Positions 41,241-51,520 of a DNA stretch of 64,000 nt are shown here, in pieces. Where the stretch lies: contig JAAEZG010000007.1 in assembly GCA_018222985.1 (NCBI GenBank), positions 124,001 to 188,000 on the forward strand, read 5' to 3'. The DNA comes from Gammaproteobacteria bacterium (GTDB lineage Bacteria > Pseudomonadota > Gammaproteobacteria > Enterobacterales > Alteromonadaceae). Below the pieces are notes generated by a model. That model had not been told where the DNA came from, ran no database searches, and saw only the letters and a list, made by a program, of their open reading frames with translations. The number at the start of each line of letters is the position of its first letter. Within the stretch, counting starts at the first letter, position 1. A program made the translations under genes and the position numbers.

Positions 41241-42146
41241 ATGAATCTTCGGTTCGCGGTGGCGATTATAATTGCGGTGTCGCTATCGGCATGTGCGACA
41301 ACACAAACAAGCAATGATGACTCAGTACTTAACAACTTGTTGGTGGTGACGCCACAAGTACCAGATTCGCGCTATCAACTTGAAGTGGCCAAGCTAAACG
41401 AAATATTGTCGCGTCAAATGGAGCTTGAAGATAGCAGTTACGCTGAGTTGTTATATCGTCGTGGCTCGCTTTATGACGCGTTAGGTTTAATGACGCTAGC
41501 ACGCATTGATATGAACCACGCCATTGAATATAACCCACGCCTGGCTGGGGCTTATTATCATTTAGCAATTCAATATACCGCTATCGGCGAGTTTGCGTAC
41601 GCGTATGAATTATACGATGCGGTATTAGAGCTTGAACCAGAGCATGAATATGTGCGCCTAAGTCGCGGTATTAATGCCTACTATGACGGTAGCATTGAGT
41701 ACGCCATAAAAGAGCTGGAAAGCCATATGCAATTACAGCCAGGCGACCCGTACCGTACCTTGTGGCTTTATTTGGCTGAAGTTGAACATGACCCAGAGGC
41801 AGCACGTTTAGCTCTGGCACAGCGCCGTGTTCAACATGGTAATGAAGCATGGGGATGGAAGCTCATCGATTTAATGCTTGGTGTGGTTTCTGAGCAGAAG
41901 TTTTTAACTCAATTGGCAGTGAAAGATCTCGCCGAAGATGAGACCTTGGTTGAACGTATGTGCGAAACCTATTTTTATTTAGGTAAACAAAAGCAACTTG
42001 AAGGCGACTTTAAGGCAGCGACGGTTTATTTTCGCATGGCCATGAACACCAATGTTCATTTGTTCGTTGAGCACCGCTTTGCTGGAGTAGAGCTAGCGCG
42101 CACTGAGCAAGCGCTAGGGGCTGTTGTTGAGCAACAAGCCGACTAG
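41241..42146 (+). CDS. nlpI: Lipoprotein NlpI (TPR)
   Basis: Lipobox LSAC; TPR-like LYRRGSLYDALGLMTLARIDMNHAIEYNPRLAGAYYHLAIQYTAIGEFAYAYELYDAVLELEPEHEY; downstream of pnp. Confidence 0.93.
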   Translation: MNLRFAVAIIIAVSLSACATTQTSNDDSVLNNLLVVTPQVPDSRYQLEVAKLNEILSRQMELEDSSYAELLYRRGSLYDALGLMTLARIDMNHAIEYNPRLAGAYYHLAIQYTAIGEFAYAYELYDAVLELEPEHEYVRLSRGINAYYDGSIEYAIKELESHMQLQPGDPYRTLWLYLAEVEHDPEAARLALAQRRVQHGNEAWGWKLIDLMLGVVSEQKFLTQLAVKDLAEDETLVERMCETYFYLGKQKQLEGDFKAATVYFRMAMNTNVHLFVEHRFAGVELARTEQALGAVVEQQAD

Positions 42147-42155
42147 GTTATTCTT

Positions 42156-43004
42156 ATGTGGCGAACGCTGGTGTTAGGGGTGGTGTTAGGCAGCTCGCTC
42201 GGGTTGGGCCATGCGGCCAATTATCCAAACGCTCTCATAGCCGATGCCTTGTCGCCACTTGGTGCTAAACTGCCGCAACAACAATGCGGGGTGCTACAAG
42301 CAACCCACATTGTGCTACCGCAACAAAGTCAGCAACAGCCGTTAACTATGCTACAAGGCTGGCATCAGCACCCTCTTGCTCCTTTTTTGAATTGTTTTAG
42401 CCTTGCCACATATTCCCTTGAGCAGTTAGCTTGCTCCCAGCAAGGTGAGCGCGGGCGCGCACATTGTCAGCTGCCGCAAAAGCGCGGCGAACCAGCCACC
42501 CGCGAAATTATTTTTGTACCTGATCAAATGGGCATTGCCTTTAACAATAGCCAACGGGTTGTGTTGCCGGTATCTGCGTCAATGGGGCTATTTGCACATG
42601 AAATAGCACATTGGCTTGGGTTTGCGGATGAATATCCGATGGCCAAAGAACTCGCCCAGAATTTTTGTACAGGGCGCTACAGCCATGCAAGTTTGAATAT
42701 TGTGGTAACCAATACTGAAGTGGTCAGCGAGGCCGAGTTGATTGCCTTGTGGCAGCGCTTGCCTTGGCGCCACGCGGTAGGAAATTGGCGTGACTTGGCA
42801 ACGCCAACTGCGAACGGCTACTGGCGGTTAGGAACTGTAAACGCAGAGCAAGCAGAGCCACCCGTGGGGCTATATCGGGCGCAGACCTGTGATGCCACTA
42901 GCAGTTTTGCGTGGCGGCCCGTAAATAAGTTTACGCCCATGCAGTACTATGACGTGACCACCTGGCCTCAGATTTATCTTGAGCTTGTGCAGCGTGGTTA
43001 TTAA
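42156..43004 (+). CDS. Secreted zincin-like putative metalloprotease (HEIAHWLGFADEYP)
   Basis: Signal peptide MWRTLVLGVVLGSSLGLGHAA; HExxHxxGxxDE motif near 42597-42638; several cysteines. Confidence 0.75.
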   Translation: MWRTLVLGVVLGSSLGLGHAANYPNALIADALSPLGAKLPQQQCGVLQATHIVLPQQSQQQPLTMLQGWHQHPLAPFLNCFSLATYSLEQLACSQQGERGRAHCQLPQKRGEPATREIIFVPDQMGIAFNNSQRVVLPVSASMGLFAHEIAHWLGFADEYPMAKELAQNFCTGRYSHASLNIVVTNTEVVSEAELIALWQRLPWRHAVGNWRDLATPTANGYWRLGTVNAEQAEPPVGLYRAQTCDATSSFAWRPVNKFTPMQYYDVTTWPQIYLELVQRGY

Positions 43005-43414
43005 AGAAGGCTGGAGTTGCCTGACAGGGTGACGGCGGTTTGCGCAATCATGAGAACCGGACACAAAAAGGCAAATAGCCACGCAACACTGCGAAGCTTA
43101 TCCCAGTTGGCTAGGTAGAAAATATGATAGGCCACGCGAAGGCCAATAGAACTCACCGCTAAAATTTGGTTCATCTCGGTTATTTGGTCGGTTGCAATAA
43201 CCAGCAAAATAGCCGCAGCGAATAAGGTAAATGCCTCATAGGCGTTGTAATGGCCGGCAACTGCACGAGCGCCGGCACCGGTTAGACGTTGCTGTTGAGC
43301 ACGAGGGTGACGGTTGTCATAGCCCTTGTCGCGGTTTTGAAAATAAACCACGGGCGCTTTGGCGGCAATAGGTAATAACCCTGCAATAAGTAAACACCAA
43401 ATGAGCGTGCTCAT
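43001..43414 (-). CDS. MAPEG family membrane protein
   Basis: 137 aa; ARAVAGHYNAYEAFTLFAAAILLV; multi-TM; stop overlaps the convergent neighbour by 4 bp. Confidence 0.85.
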   Translation of the reverse strand: MSTLIWCLLIAGLLPIAAKAPVVYFQNRDKGYDNRHPRAQQQRLTGAGARAVAGHYNAYEAFTLFAAAILLVIATDQITEMNQILAVSSIGLRVAYHIFYLANWDKLRSVAWLFAFLCPVLMIAQTAVTLSGNSSLL

Positions 43415-43428
43415 GTGCGTAGCCTCGT

Positions 43429-43460
43429 TTGTTATTTAACTTCTCTTGTTACTTAACTTC
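43429..43460. repeat. Near-perfect 15-bp repeat with 17-bp period at the lipA stop codon
   Basis: TTGTTATTTAACTTC TC TTGTTACTTAACTTC. Confidence 0.85.
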
Positions 43461-44414
43461 TTTGCCAGCAGCTTGCATGTCTGCATGGTATGAAGAGCGA
43501 ACCAGTGGCCCTGATGCAATGTGCGTAAAGCCCATTTTCTCGCCTTCTTCGCGGAACATGTCAAATTCAGCTGGGGTAACATAGCGTGTTACGGGAAGAT
43601 GGTGGCGACTTGGCTGTAAATATTGGCCAATGGTTAACATGTCCACATTGTGAGCACGTAAGTCACGCATAACTTCCAGAATTTCGTCATTGGTTTCGCC
43701 TAAGCCAACCATCAAACCCGATTTGGTACGCACATCTGGGCGCTCTTCCTTGTAGCGCTTCAGTAGGTCAAGCGACCACTGATAGTTTGCGCCAGGGCGA
43801 GCTGCTTTGTACATGCGCGGTACGGTTTCAAGGTTATGATTGAATACATCGGGTGCTTCGTCCGACAAAATGTCGAGTGCTACTTCCATGCGACCACGGA
43901 AGTCAGGTACCAATACTTCAACTTGAATACCTGGGCTTTGCGCGCGAATTTCGCGAATGCAATCAGCAAAGTGCTGAGCACCACCGTCACGCAAGTCATC
44001 GCGGTCAACTGAAGTCACAACCACGTATTTTACTTTCATGTCACGAATGGTGGCGCCTAATTTAACAGCTTCTTCGGGGTCAACCGGCAGCGGGCGGCCA
44101 TGCGCCACGTCACAGAACGGACAGCGGCGGGTACAAATAGCACCCAAAATCATAAAGGTAGCCGTGCCGTGGTTAAAGCACTCAGCTAAGTTAGGGCACG
44201 ATGCTTCTTCACATACCGAGTGCAACCCGTGCTTACGCATGGCTTGCTTAATTTCGTCAATACGCTGCGTTGATGCTGGTAACTTAACTTTCAGCCATTC
44301 AGGCTTACGTAGCATCTGATCACGTTCAGTTGGGACAATCTTGACTGGAATTAACGCCATTTTGTCGGCGTCGCGTAATTTAACTCCAGGTTCAACTCTA
44401 ACTGGCTTGGACAT
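43449..44414 (-). CDS. lipA: Lipoyl synthase
   Basis: [44 protein letters not shown] 44414 ([10 protein letters not shown]). Confidence 0.98.
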   Translation of the reverse strand: MSKPVRVEPGVKLRDADKMALIPVKIVPTERDQMLRKPEWLKVKLPASTQRIDEIKQAMRKHGLHSVCEEASCPNLAECFNHGTATFMILGAICTRRCPFCDVAHGRPLPVDPEEAVKLGATIRDMKVKYVVVTSVDRDDLRDGGAQHFADCIREIRAQSPGIQVEVLVPDFRGRMEVALDILSDEAPDVFNHNLETVPRMYKAARPGANYQWSLDLLKRYKEERPDVRTKSGLMVGLGETNDEILEVMRDLRAHNVDMLTIGQYLQPSRHHLPVTRYVTPAEFDMFREEGEKMGFTHIASGPLVRSSYHADMQAAGKEVK

Positions 44415-45063
44415 AATCTTTTGCGAATCCTGTTTCTTCGGTCGTGTGTTCGTAACCCAATAACTTGGCAAATATTTGAGTTACCTGCTGTGCCGCTTCG
44501 TTGACGCTAGGCGGACCATTAAGATCATTGCATTGCACCATTTGCATACCGGCATAACCACATGGGTTAATGCGCAAAAATGGTGAGAGATCCATATCGA
44601 CATTCAAGGCTAGGCCGTGAAACGAACAGCCCTTGCGAATACGCAAACCAAGTGAACAAAGTTTACTACCGTTTACATAAACACCCGGTGCGTCTGGGCG
44701 CGCTGAAGCTTCAACACCGTAGTCTGCCATCATCGCGACAATAGTGTCTTCAATGGCGTTCACCAGTTGGCGCACGCCCATTTTACGGCGGCGAATATCG
44801 AGCAAGAAGTATACCACGAGTTGCCCAGGGCCGTGGTAGGTGACTTGCCCACCGCGATCAACTTTTACGATAGGAATATCGCCTGGCGCAAGAATATGTT
44901 CCTCTTTGCCGGCTTGGCCTTGGGTAAATACGGGATCGTGTTCGAGCACCCAAAGTTCGTCAGTGGTGTGCTCGTCACGGTTATCGGTAAAGTTTTGCAT
45001 AGCCGCCCACACCGGTTCATAGGGTTGGCGGCCAAGGTGCCGAATAATCAACTTAGAGGACAT
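44398..45063 (-). CDS. lipB: Octanoyl transferase
   Basis: [45 protein letters not shown]. Confidence 0.97.
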   Translation of the reverse strand: MSSKLIIRHLGRQPYEPVWAAMQNFTDNRDEHTTDELWVLEHDPVFTQGQAGKEEHILAPGDIPIVKVDRGGQVTYHGPGQLVVYFLLDIRRRKMGVRQLVNAIEDTIVAMMADYGVEASARPDAPGVYVNGSKLCSLGLRIRKGCSFHGLALNVDMDLSPFLRINPCGYAGMQMVQCNDLNGPPSVNEAAQQVTQIFAKLLGYEHTTEETGFAKDYVQAS

Positions 45064-45319
45064 AGCGAACTTCTTCTATATCGGCCAAAGCGCGATACAA
45101 AGTTTCAATGTGTTCTTGGCTAGTCACTTGCACTTGAATAGATACCGAGTGGTAGCTGCCTTTGCTACTTGGTTTTACCGTCGGCGAATAATCGCCTGGC
45201 GCATGCTTTTGCGCGACAGCTACAACGGTGTCCGGCAATTCTGGTGTCGCTACGCCCATCACTTTAAAGGTAAAGTGACATGGGAACTCGACCAGTTCAT
45301 CAAAGCGTGTTTTTTGCAT
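45053..45319 (-). CDS. ybeD: YbeD/UPF0250 family protein
   Basis: 88 aa; [11 protein letters not shown]...[24 protein letters not shown]; adjacent to lipB and dacA. Confidence 0.95.
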   Translation of the reverse strand: MQKTRFDELVEFPCHFTFKVMGVATPELPDTVVAVAQKHAPGDYSPTVKPSSKGSYHSVSIQVQVTSQEHIETLYRALADIEEVRYVL

Positions 45320-45357
45320 GCTTTTACTCCTGAAAAAGGTCTCTAACGAGGTGCCTA

Positions 45358-45413
45358 ACGGGTTCTCATTGCAGTGTTACCTGAGAGCCCGTGATCGAAT
45401 GCCGGCTATTATA
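45358..45413 (-). promoter_or_regulatory. Extended -10 promoter and leader hairpin for ybeD-lipB-lipA
   Basis: Minus strand TGaTATAAT (-10 at 45408-45413); hairpin ACGGGCTCTCA / TGAGAACCCGT (45382-45392 / 45358-45368). Confidence 0.55.
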
Positions 45414-45427
45414 TCACAACTGTTATG

Positions 45428-46594
45428 TTAGGACTCGCTACTAAATTTTTGTTTAGCCCAGTCCATAAAGCGCTTGAATACACCGCCTTGCTCGACGCTG
45501 TTCAAGGTAACTAATGGATAACTCGCGATATCTTTACCGTCAAGCTGCAGGTATACAGTGCCTACTTGGGTACCTTTTGCAATAGGCGCTTCAAGTGCTT
45601 GGCTTAATTCAAAATTAGCTTTTAGGTTACTGCGTTGACCTTTCGGCAAGGTAATCACCACCGGCTCGGTAACGCCTAAGGCCACAGTGTCTTGCTCGCC
45701 GCCCCACACGCGATGATCAACAAAGCTTTCACCGGCTTGATAAGCGGTCACTGTTTCATAGTAGCGGAAGCCGTAGTTCAATAACTTTTTGCTTTCTACC
45801 TTGCGCGCTTGTTCGCTCACTGTACCCATAACAACGGCAATAAGGCGGGTGTCGCCCTCGGTTGCTGAAGAAACTAGGCTGTAGCCGGCTTCTTCGGTAT
45901 GGCCAGTTTTAATACCGTCAACGTTCATACTGCGGTCCCACAGCAATGAGTTGCGGTTGTACTGCTTGATATTATTAAAGGTAAAAGATTTTTCCGCGTA
46001 CAGTGCATATTCTTCTGGAACATCGCGAATTAATGCGCGCGCTAAAGTAGCCATATCACGCGGTGAGCTGTACTGATCGGGGTCTGATAACCCATGGCTA
46101 TTGGCAAAGCTTGAGTTGGACATGCCAAGTTCGGCTGCATAGGCGTTCATTAGGTCGGCAAAGGCGCTCTCGCTGCCGGCAATGTGCTCGGCCATGGCAA
46201 CACATGCGTCGTTACCTGAAGAAACAACAATACCCATGTTTAAGTCAGCAACAGAAACTTCTTTGCCAACTTCAATGAACATTTTAGACGACTCAGGGAA
46301 GTTCTTCGCCCAAGCGTTTTTACTAATGGTCACCATATCGTCATTGCTAATACGACCGGCTTGCATTTCACGGCCGATAATATAACTGGTCATCATTTTG
46401 GTCAGACTAGCAGGCGCTAACGCTTCGTCTTCATTGCCGGCGGTAATCACGTGGCCAGTTTTGTAGTCGATTAAAATATAACCTTTGGCGTTAATAGTTG
46501 GTGCTGGTGGAACAATATTTGCCTGTGCAACTGCTGTAAAAGCTGCAGCGCAGAAGGCAATAGTGCGAACAAAAAGACTCAGTACACGACGCAT
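45428..46594 (-). CDS. dacA: D-alanyl-D-alanine carboxypeptidase (PBP5/6 family)
   Basis: LAPASLTKMMTSYIIG (SxxK), SSGNDACVAMAEH, DGIKTGHTEEAGYSLV (KTG). Confidence 0.96.
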   Translation of the reverse strand: MRRVLSLFVRTIAFCAAAFTAVAQANIVPPAPTINAKGYILIDYKTGHVITAGNEDEALAPASLTKMMTSYIIGREMQAGRISNDDMVTISKNAWAKNFPESSKMFIEVGKEVSVADLNMGIVVSSGNDACVAMAEHIAGSESAFADLMNAYAAELGMSNSSFANSHGLSDPDQYSSPRDMATLARALIRDVPEEYALYAEKSFTFNNIKQYNRNSLLWDRSMNVDGIKTGHTEEAGYSLVSSATEGDTRLIAVVMGTVSEQARKVESKKLLNYGFRYYETVTAYQAGESFVDHRVWGGEQDTVALGVTEPVVITLPKGQRSNLKANFELSQALEAPIAKGTQVGTVYLQLDGKDIASYPLVTLNSVEQGGVFKRFMDWAKQKFSSES

Positions 46595-46618
46595 GATACT
46601 TATTCTCTGGTTTGTATG

Positions 46619-46660
46619 TTTTAAGATACTGGTTTCAAGATTATGGTTTTAAGATTTTGG
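46619..46660. repeat. Three tandem 14-bp iterons upstream of dacA
   Basis: ttttaagatactgg / tttcaagattatgg / ttttaagattttgg. Confidence 0.9.
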
Positions 46661-46699
46661 TTGCTGAATATAGCATGAATGACAGTGAATTAGCACCGT

Positions 46700-47500
46700 C
46701 TAGGGCACCACAACCCGAAACGCATCGGGATAACCTTGTGTGCGTAGCTGTTGCAACAACGAATTTGTTTGTGGTTCAGCAAATGGCCCCAAAACTAGCT
46801 TGTATAGACCATCGTTTGGCTGAGTAGTTGCAGGAACTTGGTATAAATTCTGTAATTTTTCGGCTTCAACTTTTAACCGTTCCGGATCGCTGCCAGCATG
46901 CACCTGAATATAGAATTGCTGAGCGGTGGTATCGGTTAGCGGTGGTGTGGTTGCCAGCGCACCGTTTGTTTCATTGGGCTGCAATGCCTCAATACGTACT
47001 TTGGCAGTACCAGACTTCAACATATCGAGCTTGTACGCTGCAACGTAGGATAAGTCGATAATACGATTGCCATGAAACGGACCTCGATCGTTAACCCGCA
47101 CCACAACGCTTTTATTATTGTTCAGGTTTGTTACCCGAACGTAGGTAGGCAGCGGCAGGGTTTTATGCGCAGCACTCATGGCATACATGTCGTAGGTTTC
47201 GCCATTCGACGTTAAATGGCCGTGAAACTTTTCGCCGTACCAAGAGGCAACACCTTCTTGTGAAAAGTCATCAACGCTGTCAAGAATTTGCCAGGTTTTA
47301 CCAAATAATGAGTAGGTACGGTTGCCTTGCCGACTGGGCGGCTCGAACGACGGGGTAGGCTCAACCAGCTCTTCTGGGCTTGGTAAACGGCTAGGAATTG
47401 AGTCATGTTTTTGGCTATAGCGCGAGGGCGGAGCACTCGAGCAAGCCGCCAGCAACAGCGCAACGCTAAAAACATATATAAACCGTGACACATGCATCAT
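46700..47500 (-). CDS. rlpA: Septal ring lytic transglycosylase RlpA
   Basis: GVASWYGEKFHGHLTSNGETYDMYAMSAAHKTLPLPTYVRVTNLNN...RVNDRGPFHGNRIIDLSYVAA; C-terminal SPOR-like. Confidence 0.95.
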   Translation of the reverse strand: MMHVSRFIYVFSVALLLAACSSAPPSRYSQKHDSIPSRLPSPEELVEPTPSFEPPSRQGNRTYSLFGKTWQILDSVDDFSQEGVASWYGEKFHGHLTSNGETYDMYAMSAAHKTLPLPTYVRVTNLNNNKSVVVRVNDRGPFHGNRIIDLSYVAAYKLDMLKSGTAKVRIEALQPNETNGALATTPPLTDTTAQQFYIQVHAGSDPERLKVEAEKLQNLYQVPATTQPNDGLYKLVLGPFAEPQTNSLLQQLRTQGYPDAFRVVVP

Positions 47501-48528
47501 TGTGGTGACTGTTTCGCTTGTTTGAGTTGCTGACTAAACTGGTAAACGGCCATGGCATAGAGCGGGCTATGGTTATAGCGCGTAATGACATAAAAATTCG
47601 TTAAACCCAACCAGTATTCATGGCCTTGCTCAAGTTCAAAACTAAATACTTTTGCTTTTTGTTCGCTAGCCAACGGCGTCGGTAATTCTAAGCCTAACTG
47701 CTGTAGTTCAGCAATGGTTTGTTCCGGCTTCAACCCTTTCGACACATAGTTGTCAAATTGCGTGTCGGTACCAAGTTTGAGTGCCACAGCTTGATCTTTT
47801 TGCCAACCGTGCACGGCAAAGTAATTGGCAACGCTGCCTATGGCATCCACAGGGTTGCTGAGCAAATCGCGAATTTCGTCACCGTCGAAGTCGACGGCGT
47901 AGTGGCGATAGGACGATGAAATAAACTGGCCATAGCCCATTGCACCTGCATACGAGCCTTTTAGTTCTGTGGCCGGTAATTTTTCTTCTCGGGTTAACAA
48001 GAGATATTGCTCGAGTTCTGAGCGGAAAAATTTCGCGCGGGGCGGATAATGAAAGCCCAGTGTATATAACGCATCAAGCACTGGGTAGTTACCTAAATAA
48101 CCGCCGTAAAACGTCTCAACGCCAATAATAGCCACGATAATTTCGGCCGGTACACCAAACTGTTGTTCTGCACGGGCCAACGTCTCTTGGTGCTCTTGCC
48201 AAAATTTTAAGCCCGCGGCTAAGCGCTTTTCGGTGAGAAAAATGGGGTAGTACTGAAACCAAGGTTTGGCTTCCCAAGGGCGCGCTATAGCGTCAAGAAT
48301 AGCTTGATCGCGCTGGGCTTGCTGCAGTAATTGTTCAACGTGGCTGCGCTCGAACTTATGTTTGTCCACCATTTGCTGCACAAACTGCTCGCGCTGTTGT
48401 TGATAGTCATTGGCGTTGTCTAGCGGTGCTGCTGAGGCTGAATGCCCCCAAGCAGAGGCACATGCCATGCCCGCCACAAGCAAAGTACGAGCAATAATTT
48501 GACCAGCCATAAAAACTCCTTCGCGCAT
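47497..48528 (-). CDS. mltB: Lytic murein transglycosylase B
   Basis: IVAIIGVETFYGGYLGNYPVLDALYTLGFHYPPRAKFFRSELEQYLLL; AGAMGYGQFISSSY. Confidence 0.95.
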   Translation of the reverse strand: MREGVFMAGQIIARTLLVAGMACASAWGHSASAAPLDNANDYQQQREQFVQQMVDKHKFERSHVEQLLQQAQRDQAILDAIARPWEAKPWFQYYPIFLTEKRLAAGLKFWQEHQETLARAEQQFGVPAEIIVAIIGVETFYGGYLGNYPVLDALYTLGFHYPPRAKFFRSELEQYLLLTREEKLPATELKGSYAGAMGYGQFISSSYRHYAVDFDGDEIRDLLSNPVDAIGSVANYFAVHGWQKDQAVALKLGTDTQFDNYVSKGLKPEQTIAELQQLGLELPTPLASEQKAKVFSFELEQGHEYWLGLTNFYVITRYNHSPLYAMAVYQFSQQLKQAKQSPQ

Positions 48529-48537
48529 CCGGTTGTT

Positions 48538-49665
48538 CTAGTCGTGCATGACCAAGCGTTTGTTGGTCGCTATGGCCATCAGTAAACCAAAACCGGCTAA
48601 CAATGTCACCATAGAAGTGCCGCCATAACTTATGAGCGGCAAGGGTACACCAACCACAGGTAATAAACCTGAAACCATGCCGATATTTACTAAAACATAA
48701 ACAAAAAAAGTTAGCGTAAGGCTACCAGCCAGTAGCTTTTGATAAACTTTTTGCGCGCGCATGGCAATAATTAAACCACGAAAAATAATAAAACCATAAA
48801 CGGCAAATAAGCCAATAACGCCAACTAGGCCAAACTCTTCGCTGAATACTGAAAAAATAAAGTCAGTGTGGCGCTCAGGCAAGAACTCTAATTGCGATTG
48901 TGTTCCTTGCAGCCAGCCTTTGCCTTCCACGCCACCTGAGCCAATGGCTATTTTTGACTGAATAATTTGATAGCCAGCGCCGAGCGGGTCGCTTTCTGGA
49001 TTTAAAAACGTCAACACGCGCTGGCGTTGATAATCACGCATTAAAAACATCCACAAAATTGGAATGAATGCGCCAATGCTGACGGCAAAAAAGCTGATGA
49101 GCCGCCAGCTTATGCCAGCTAAAAACAGCACGAAAATGCCTGAGCTAGCAATCAAAATAGAGGTGCCTAGGTCGGGTTGCTTGGCAATCATGAGTGTGGG
49201 AATCATGAGCAGTATAAACGCTGCTGCTAGCCTGCGCTTGGTTGGCGGAAGGCCTTGCTCAGCAATAAACCAAGCGACCGTCATGGGCACCGCAAGCTTC
49301 ATGATTTCTGAAGGTTGAATGGTTGCCACGCCAATGTTTAACCAACGCTGAGCGCCTTTACTTGACTCACCAAATAACAAAACACCAAGCAATAACACCA
49401 CCCCCAGCGCAAATAACGGGAGAGAAAAGCGCTCGATGGTTGATAACGGAATTTGTGCAATAACCAGCATGCCAGTAAAGGCAATGCCAATACGAATAAT
49501 TTGGCGTTGGGTCATGCCCCAGTCCTGGCCACTGGCAGAGTATACGGTAAACGCACTTATAACGCCGAGCACAATAAGTGCGACGAATAGCTGCCCGTCA
49601 ATATGCAGGCGCTGCAACCAACGGTTATTCGGCTCTGCGCTGCGCATGCTGTTGCTCCTGCTCAA
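48538..49665 (-). CDS. rodA: Rod shape-determining protein RodA (start may be ATG near 49647)
   Basis: SEDS protein; GHRTDFIFSV-type ERHTDFIFSVFSEEFGLVG. Confidence 0.96.
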   Translation of the reverse strand: MSRSNSMRSAEPNNRWLQRLHIDGQLFVALIVLGVISAFTVYSASGQDWGMTQRQIIRIGIAFTGMLVIAQIPLSTIERFSLPLFALGVVLLLGVLLFGESSKGAQRWLNIGVATIQPSEIMKLAVPMTVAWFIAEQGLPPTKRRLAAAFILLMIPTLMIAKQPDLGTSILIASSGIFVLFLAGISWRLISFFAVSIGAFIPILWMFLMRDYQRQRVLTFLNPESDPLGAGYQIIQSKIAIGSGGVEGKGWLQGTQSQLEFLPERHTDFIFSVFSEEFGLVGVIGLFAVYGFIIFRGLIIAMRAQKVYQKLLAGSLTLTFFVYVLVNIGMVSGLLPVVGVPLPLISYGGTSMVTLLAGFGLLMAIATNKRLVMHD

Positions 49666-51508
49666 AGTAAAAATCTAATAGTTTTCGGGCCATAGGGGCG
49701 GCAACACTGCCGCCGCCACCAAGTGCGTTTTCGACTGCAATGACAATGACCAACTCGGGGTTGTCGGCTGGCGCATAGCCAACATACATTGCGTTATCGC
49801 GGTAACGCTCGGCTATTTCTTCGGCATTGTATTCTTCTTCTTGCCCAAGGCTACGTACTTGTGCGGTACCTGTTTTACCGCCGCTAGTGTAGTTGGCGTC
49901 TTTAAATGCGCTGTGCGCTGTACCCTTTATTGAGCTTACGGTTAAGTCCATGGCTTTTTTAACAATGTTCCAGTTATTGGCGTTTTTTAAAACCACTGGT
50001 TCTCTGCTTTCAACCACCGCTGGCAACTTCACTTCACCTTCTTGAATGGCAGCCAATAAACGCGGCACCGGGCGCTGCCCTTGATTCACCACCACGGCGG
50101 TACCAACGGCTAACTGCATGGGGGTGGTGGTCCAGTAACTTTGACCAATGCCAATTGAAACGGTTTCGCCGGCATACCAAGGCTGATTAAAACGCGCTCG
50201 CTTCCAGCCTCGTGAGGGCATGACAGCGGCCGACTCTTCAGCAATGTCTATGCCTGTGCGTTCGCCAAAACCATATTTCACCATGTGGTCGTGAATACTA
50301 TCAATGCCGAGTTTCAGCGCTAACTCGTAATAGAAGGTGTCACAACTTTCTACAATGGCGTCTACCACATTCACCCAACCGTGCCCCCAAGCCAGCCAGT
50401 CGCGATAACGATGATCGACGCCTTCAATTTGAAACCAGCCGGGGTCCCAAATTTTGGTTTTGGAATTGATAATACCTTCTTCAAGCCCAAGCACGGCAAT
50501 TTGCGGCTTTACTGTTGAGGCAGGAGGGTAGCCGCCCTGTGTCGAACGATTTAACAACGGCGAGTGTTTTGAATTGAGTAGGCCTTGATATTGGGCATAA
50601 GAAATACCCTGGGCAAACCAGTTCGGATCATAACTTGGCTTACTTACCATGGCCCGAATGGCACCGTCACGGGGGTCCATTAAAATAATTGAACCGCGCT
50701 CTTCGCCCAGCAACTCATAGGCATATTGTTGCAGATCGACATCAAGCTCTAAGTGTAAGTCTTGGCCGGGCACGGGCGGGTCAATGGACAAGGTGCGAAT
50801 ATTGCGTCCATGAATATCCACTTCAACTTGTTGAAAGCCAATAGCTCCGTGCAATTGCTCTTCGTAATAGCGCTCAATGCCTAACTTACCAATAACACGG
50901 GTTGCCGCGTAGTTCGCTGACTTGCCTTGTTCTTGCAATTTGGCCACGTCACCGCTATTTATTTTCGCCACGTAGCCTAACGCATGGGTTATCGCTTCGC
51001 CGTAGGGGTAGTGTCGCACCAGTCGCGCTTCAATACTCACGCCCGGAAACTCATGCTGGCGCGCCGCAAATTGGGCTGCTTGTTGTTCGGTTAGGCGGTC
51101 GCGCAGAATAACTTGATTAAAACGCCGCTCGCGCCGTCGGTTTTCGTGAAACTGCGCAATGTCGTCATCTGTTAACTGAAGAATGTGTTGTAACTGCGTT
51201 AATGTGTGGTCTAAATCAGCGACTTTCTCGGGGGTTACTTCTAAACTGAGTACCGGCCGGTTTTCTGCCAAAATACGACCATAGCGGTCATAAATCAGCC
51301 CGCGATTTGGCGCCAGGGGGACTACTTTAATGCGGTTGTCGTTAGAGCGCGTTTGCAGACTTTGGTGTTCGACAACTTGCAGCTGGTACATGTTGCTAAG
51401 TAAGACACCAAATGTCGCCACCACAATAATCAAACTGACAAATACGCGGCGCGCAAATAATGCCGCTTCAGCATGATGATCTCGAATGGTGACTCGTTTA
51501 TGCTTCAT
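49625..51508 (-). CDS. mrdA: Penicillin-binding protein 2
   Basis: GYPPASTVKP (SxxK), KTGTAQV, NRGLIYDRYGRILAENRP. Confidence 0.97.
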   Translation of the reverse strand: MKHKRVTIRDHHAEAALFARRVFVSLIIVVATFGVLLSNMYQLQVVEHQSLQTRSNDNRIKVVPLAPNRGLIYDRYGRILAENRPVLSLEVTPEKVADLDHTLTQLQHILQLTDDDIAQFHENRRRERRFNQVILRDRLTEQQAAQFAARQHEFPGVSIEARLVRHYPYGEAITHALGYVAKINSGDVAKLQEQGKSANYAATRVIGKLGIERYYEEQLHGAIGFQQVEVDIHGRNIRTLSIDPPVPGQDLHLELDVDLQQYAYELLGEERGSIILMDPRDGAIRAMVSKPSYDPNWFAQGISYAQYQGLLNSKHSPLLNRSTQGGYPPASTVKPQIAVLGLEEGIINSKTKIWDPGWFQIEGVDHRYRDWLAWGHGWVNVVDAIVESCDTFYYELALKLGIDSIHDHMVKYGFGERTGIDIAEESAAVMPSRGWKRARFNQPWYAGETVSIGIGQSYWTTTPMQLAVGTAVVVNQGQRPVPRLLAAIQEGEVKLPAVVESREPVVLKNANNWNIVKKAMDLTVSSIKGTAHSAFKDANYTSGGKTGTAQVRSLGQEEEYNAEEIAERYRDNAMYVGYAPADNPELVIVIAVENALGGGGSVAAPMARKLLDFYFEQEQQHAQRRAE

Positions 51509-51520
51509 TGGTGCTTTACG

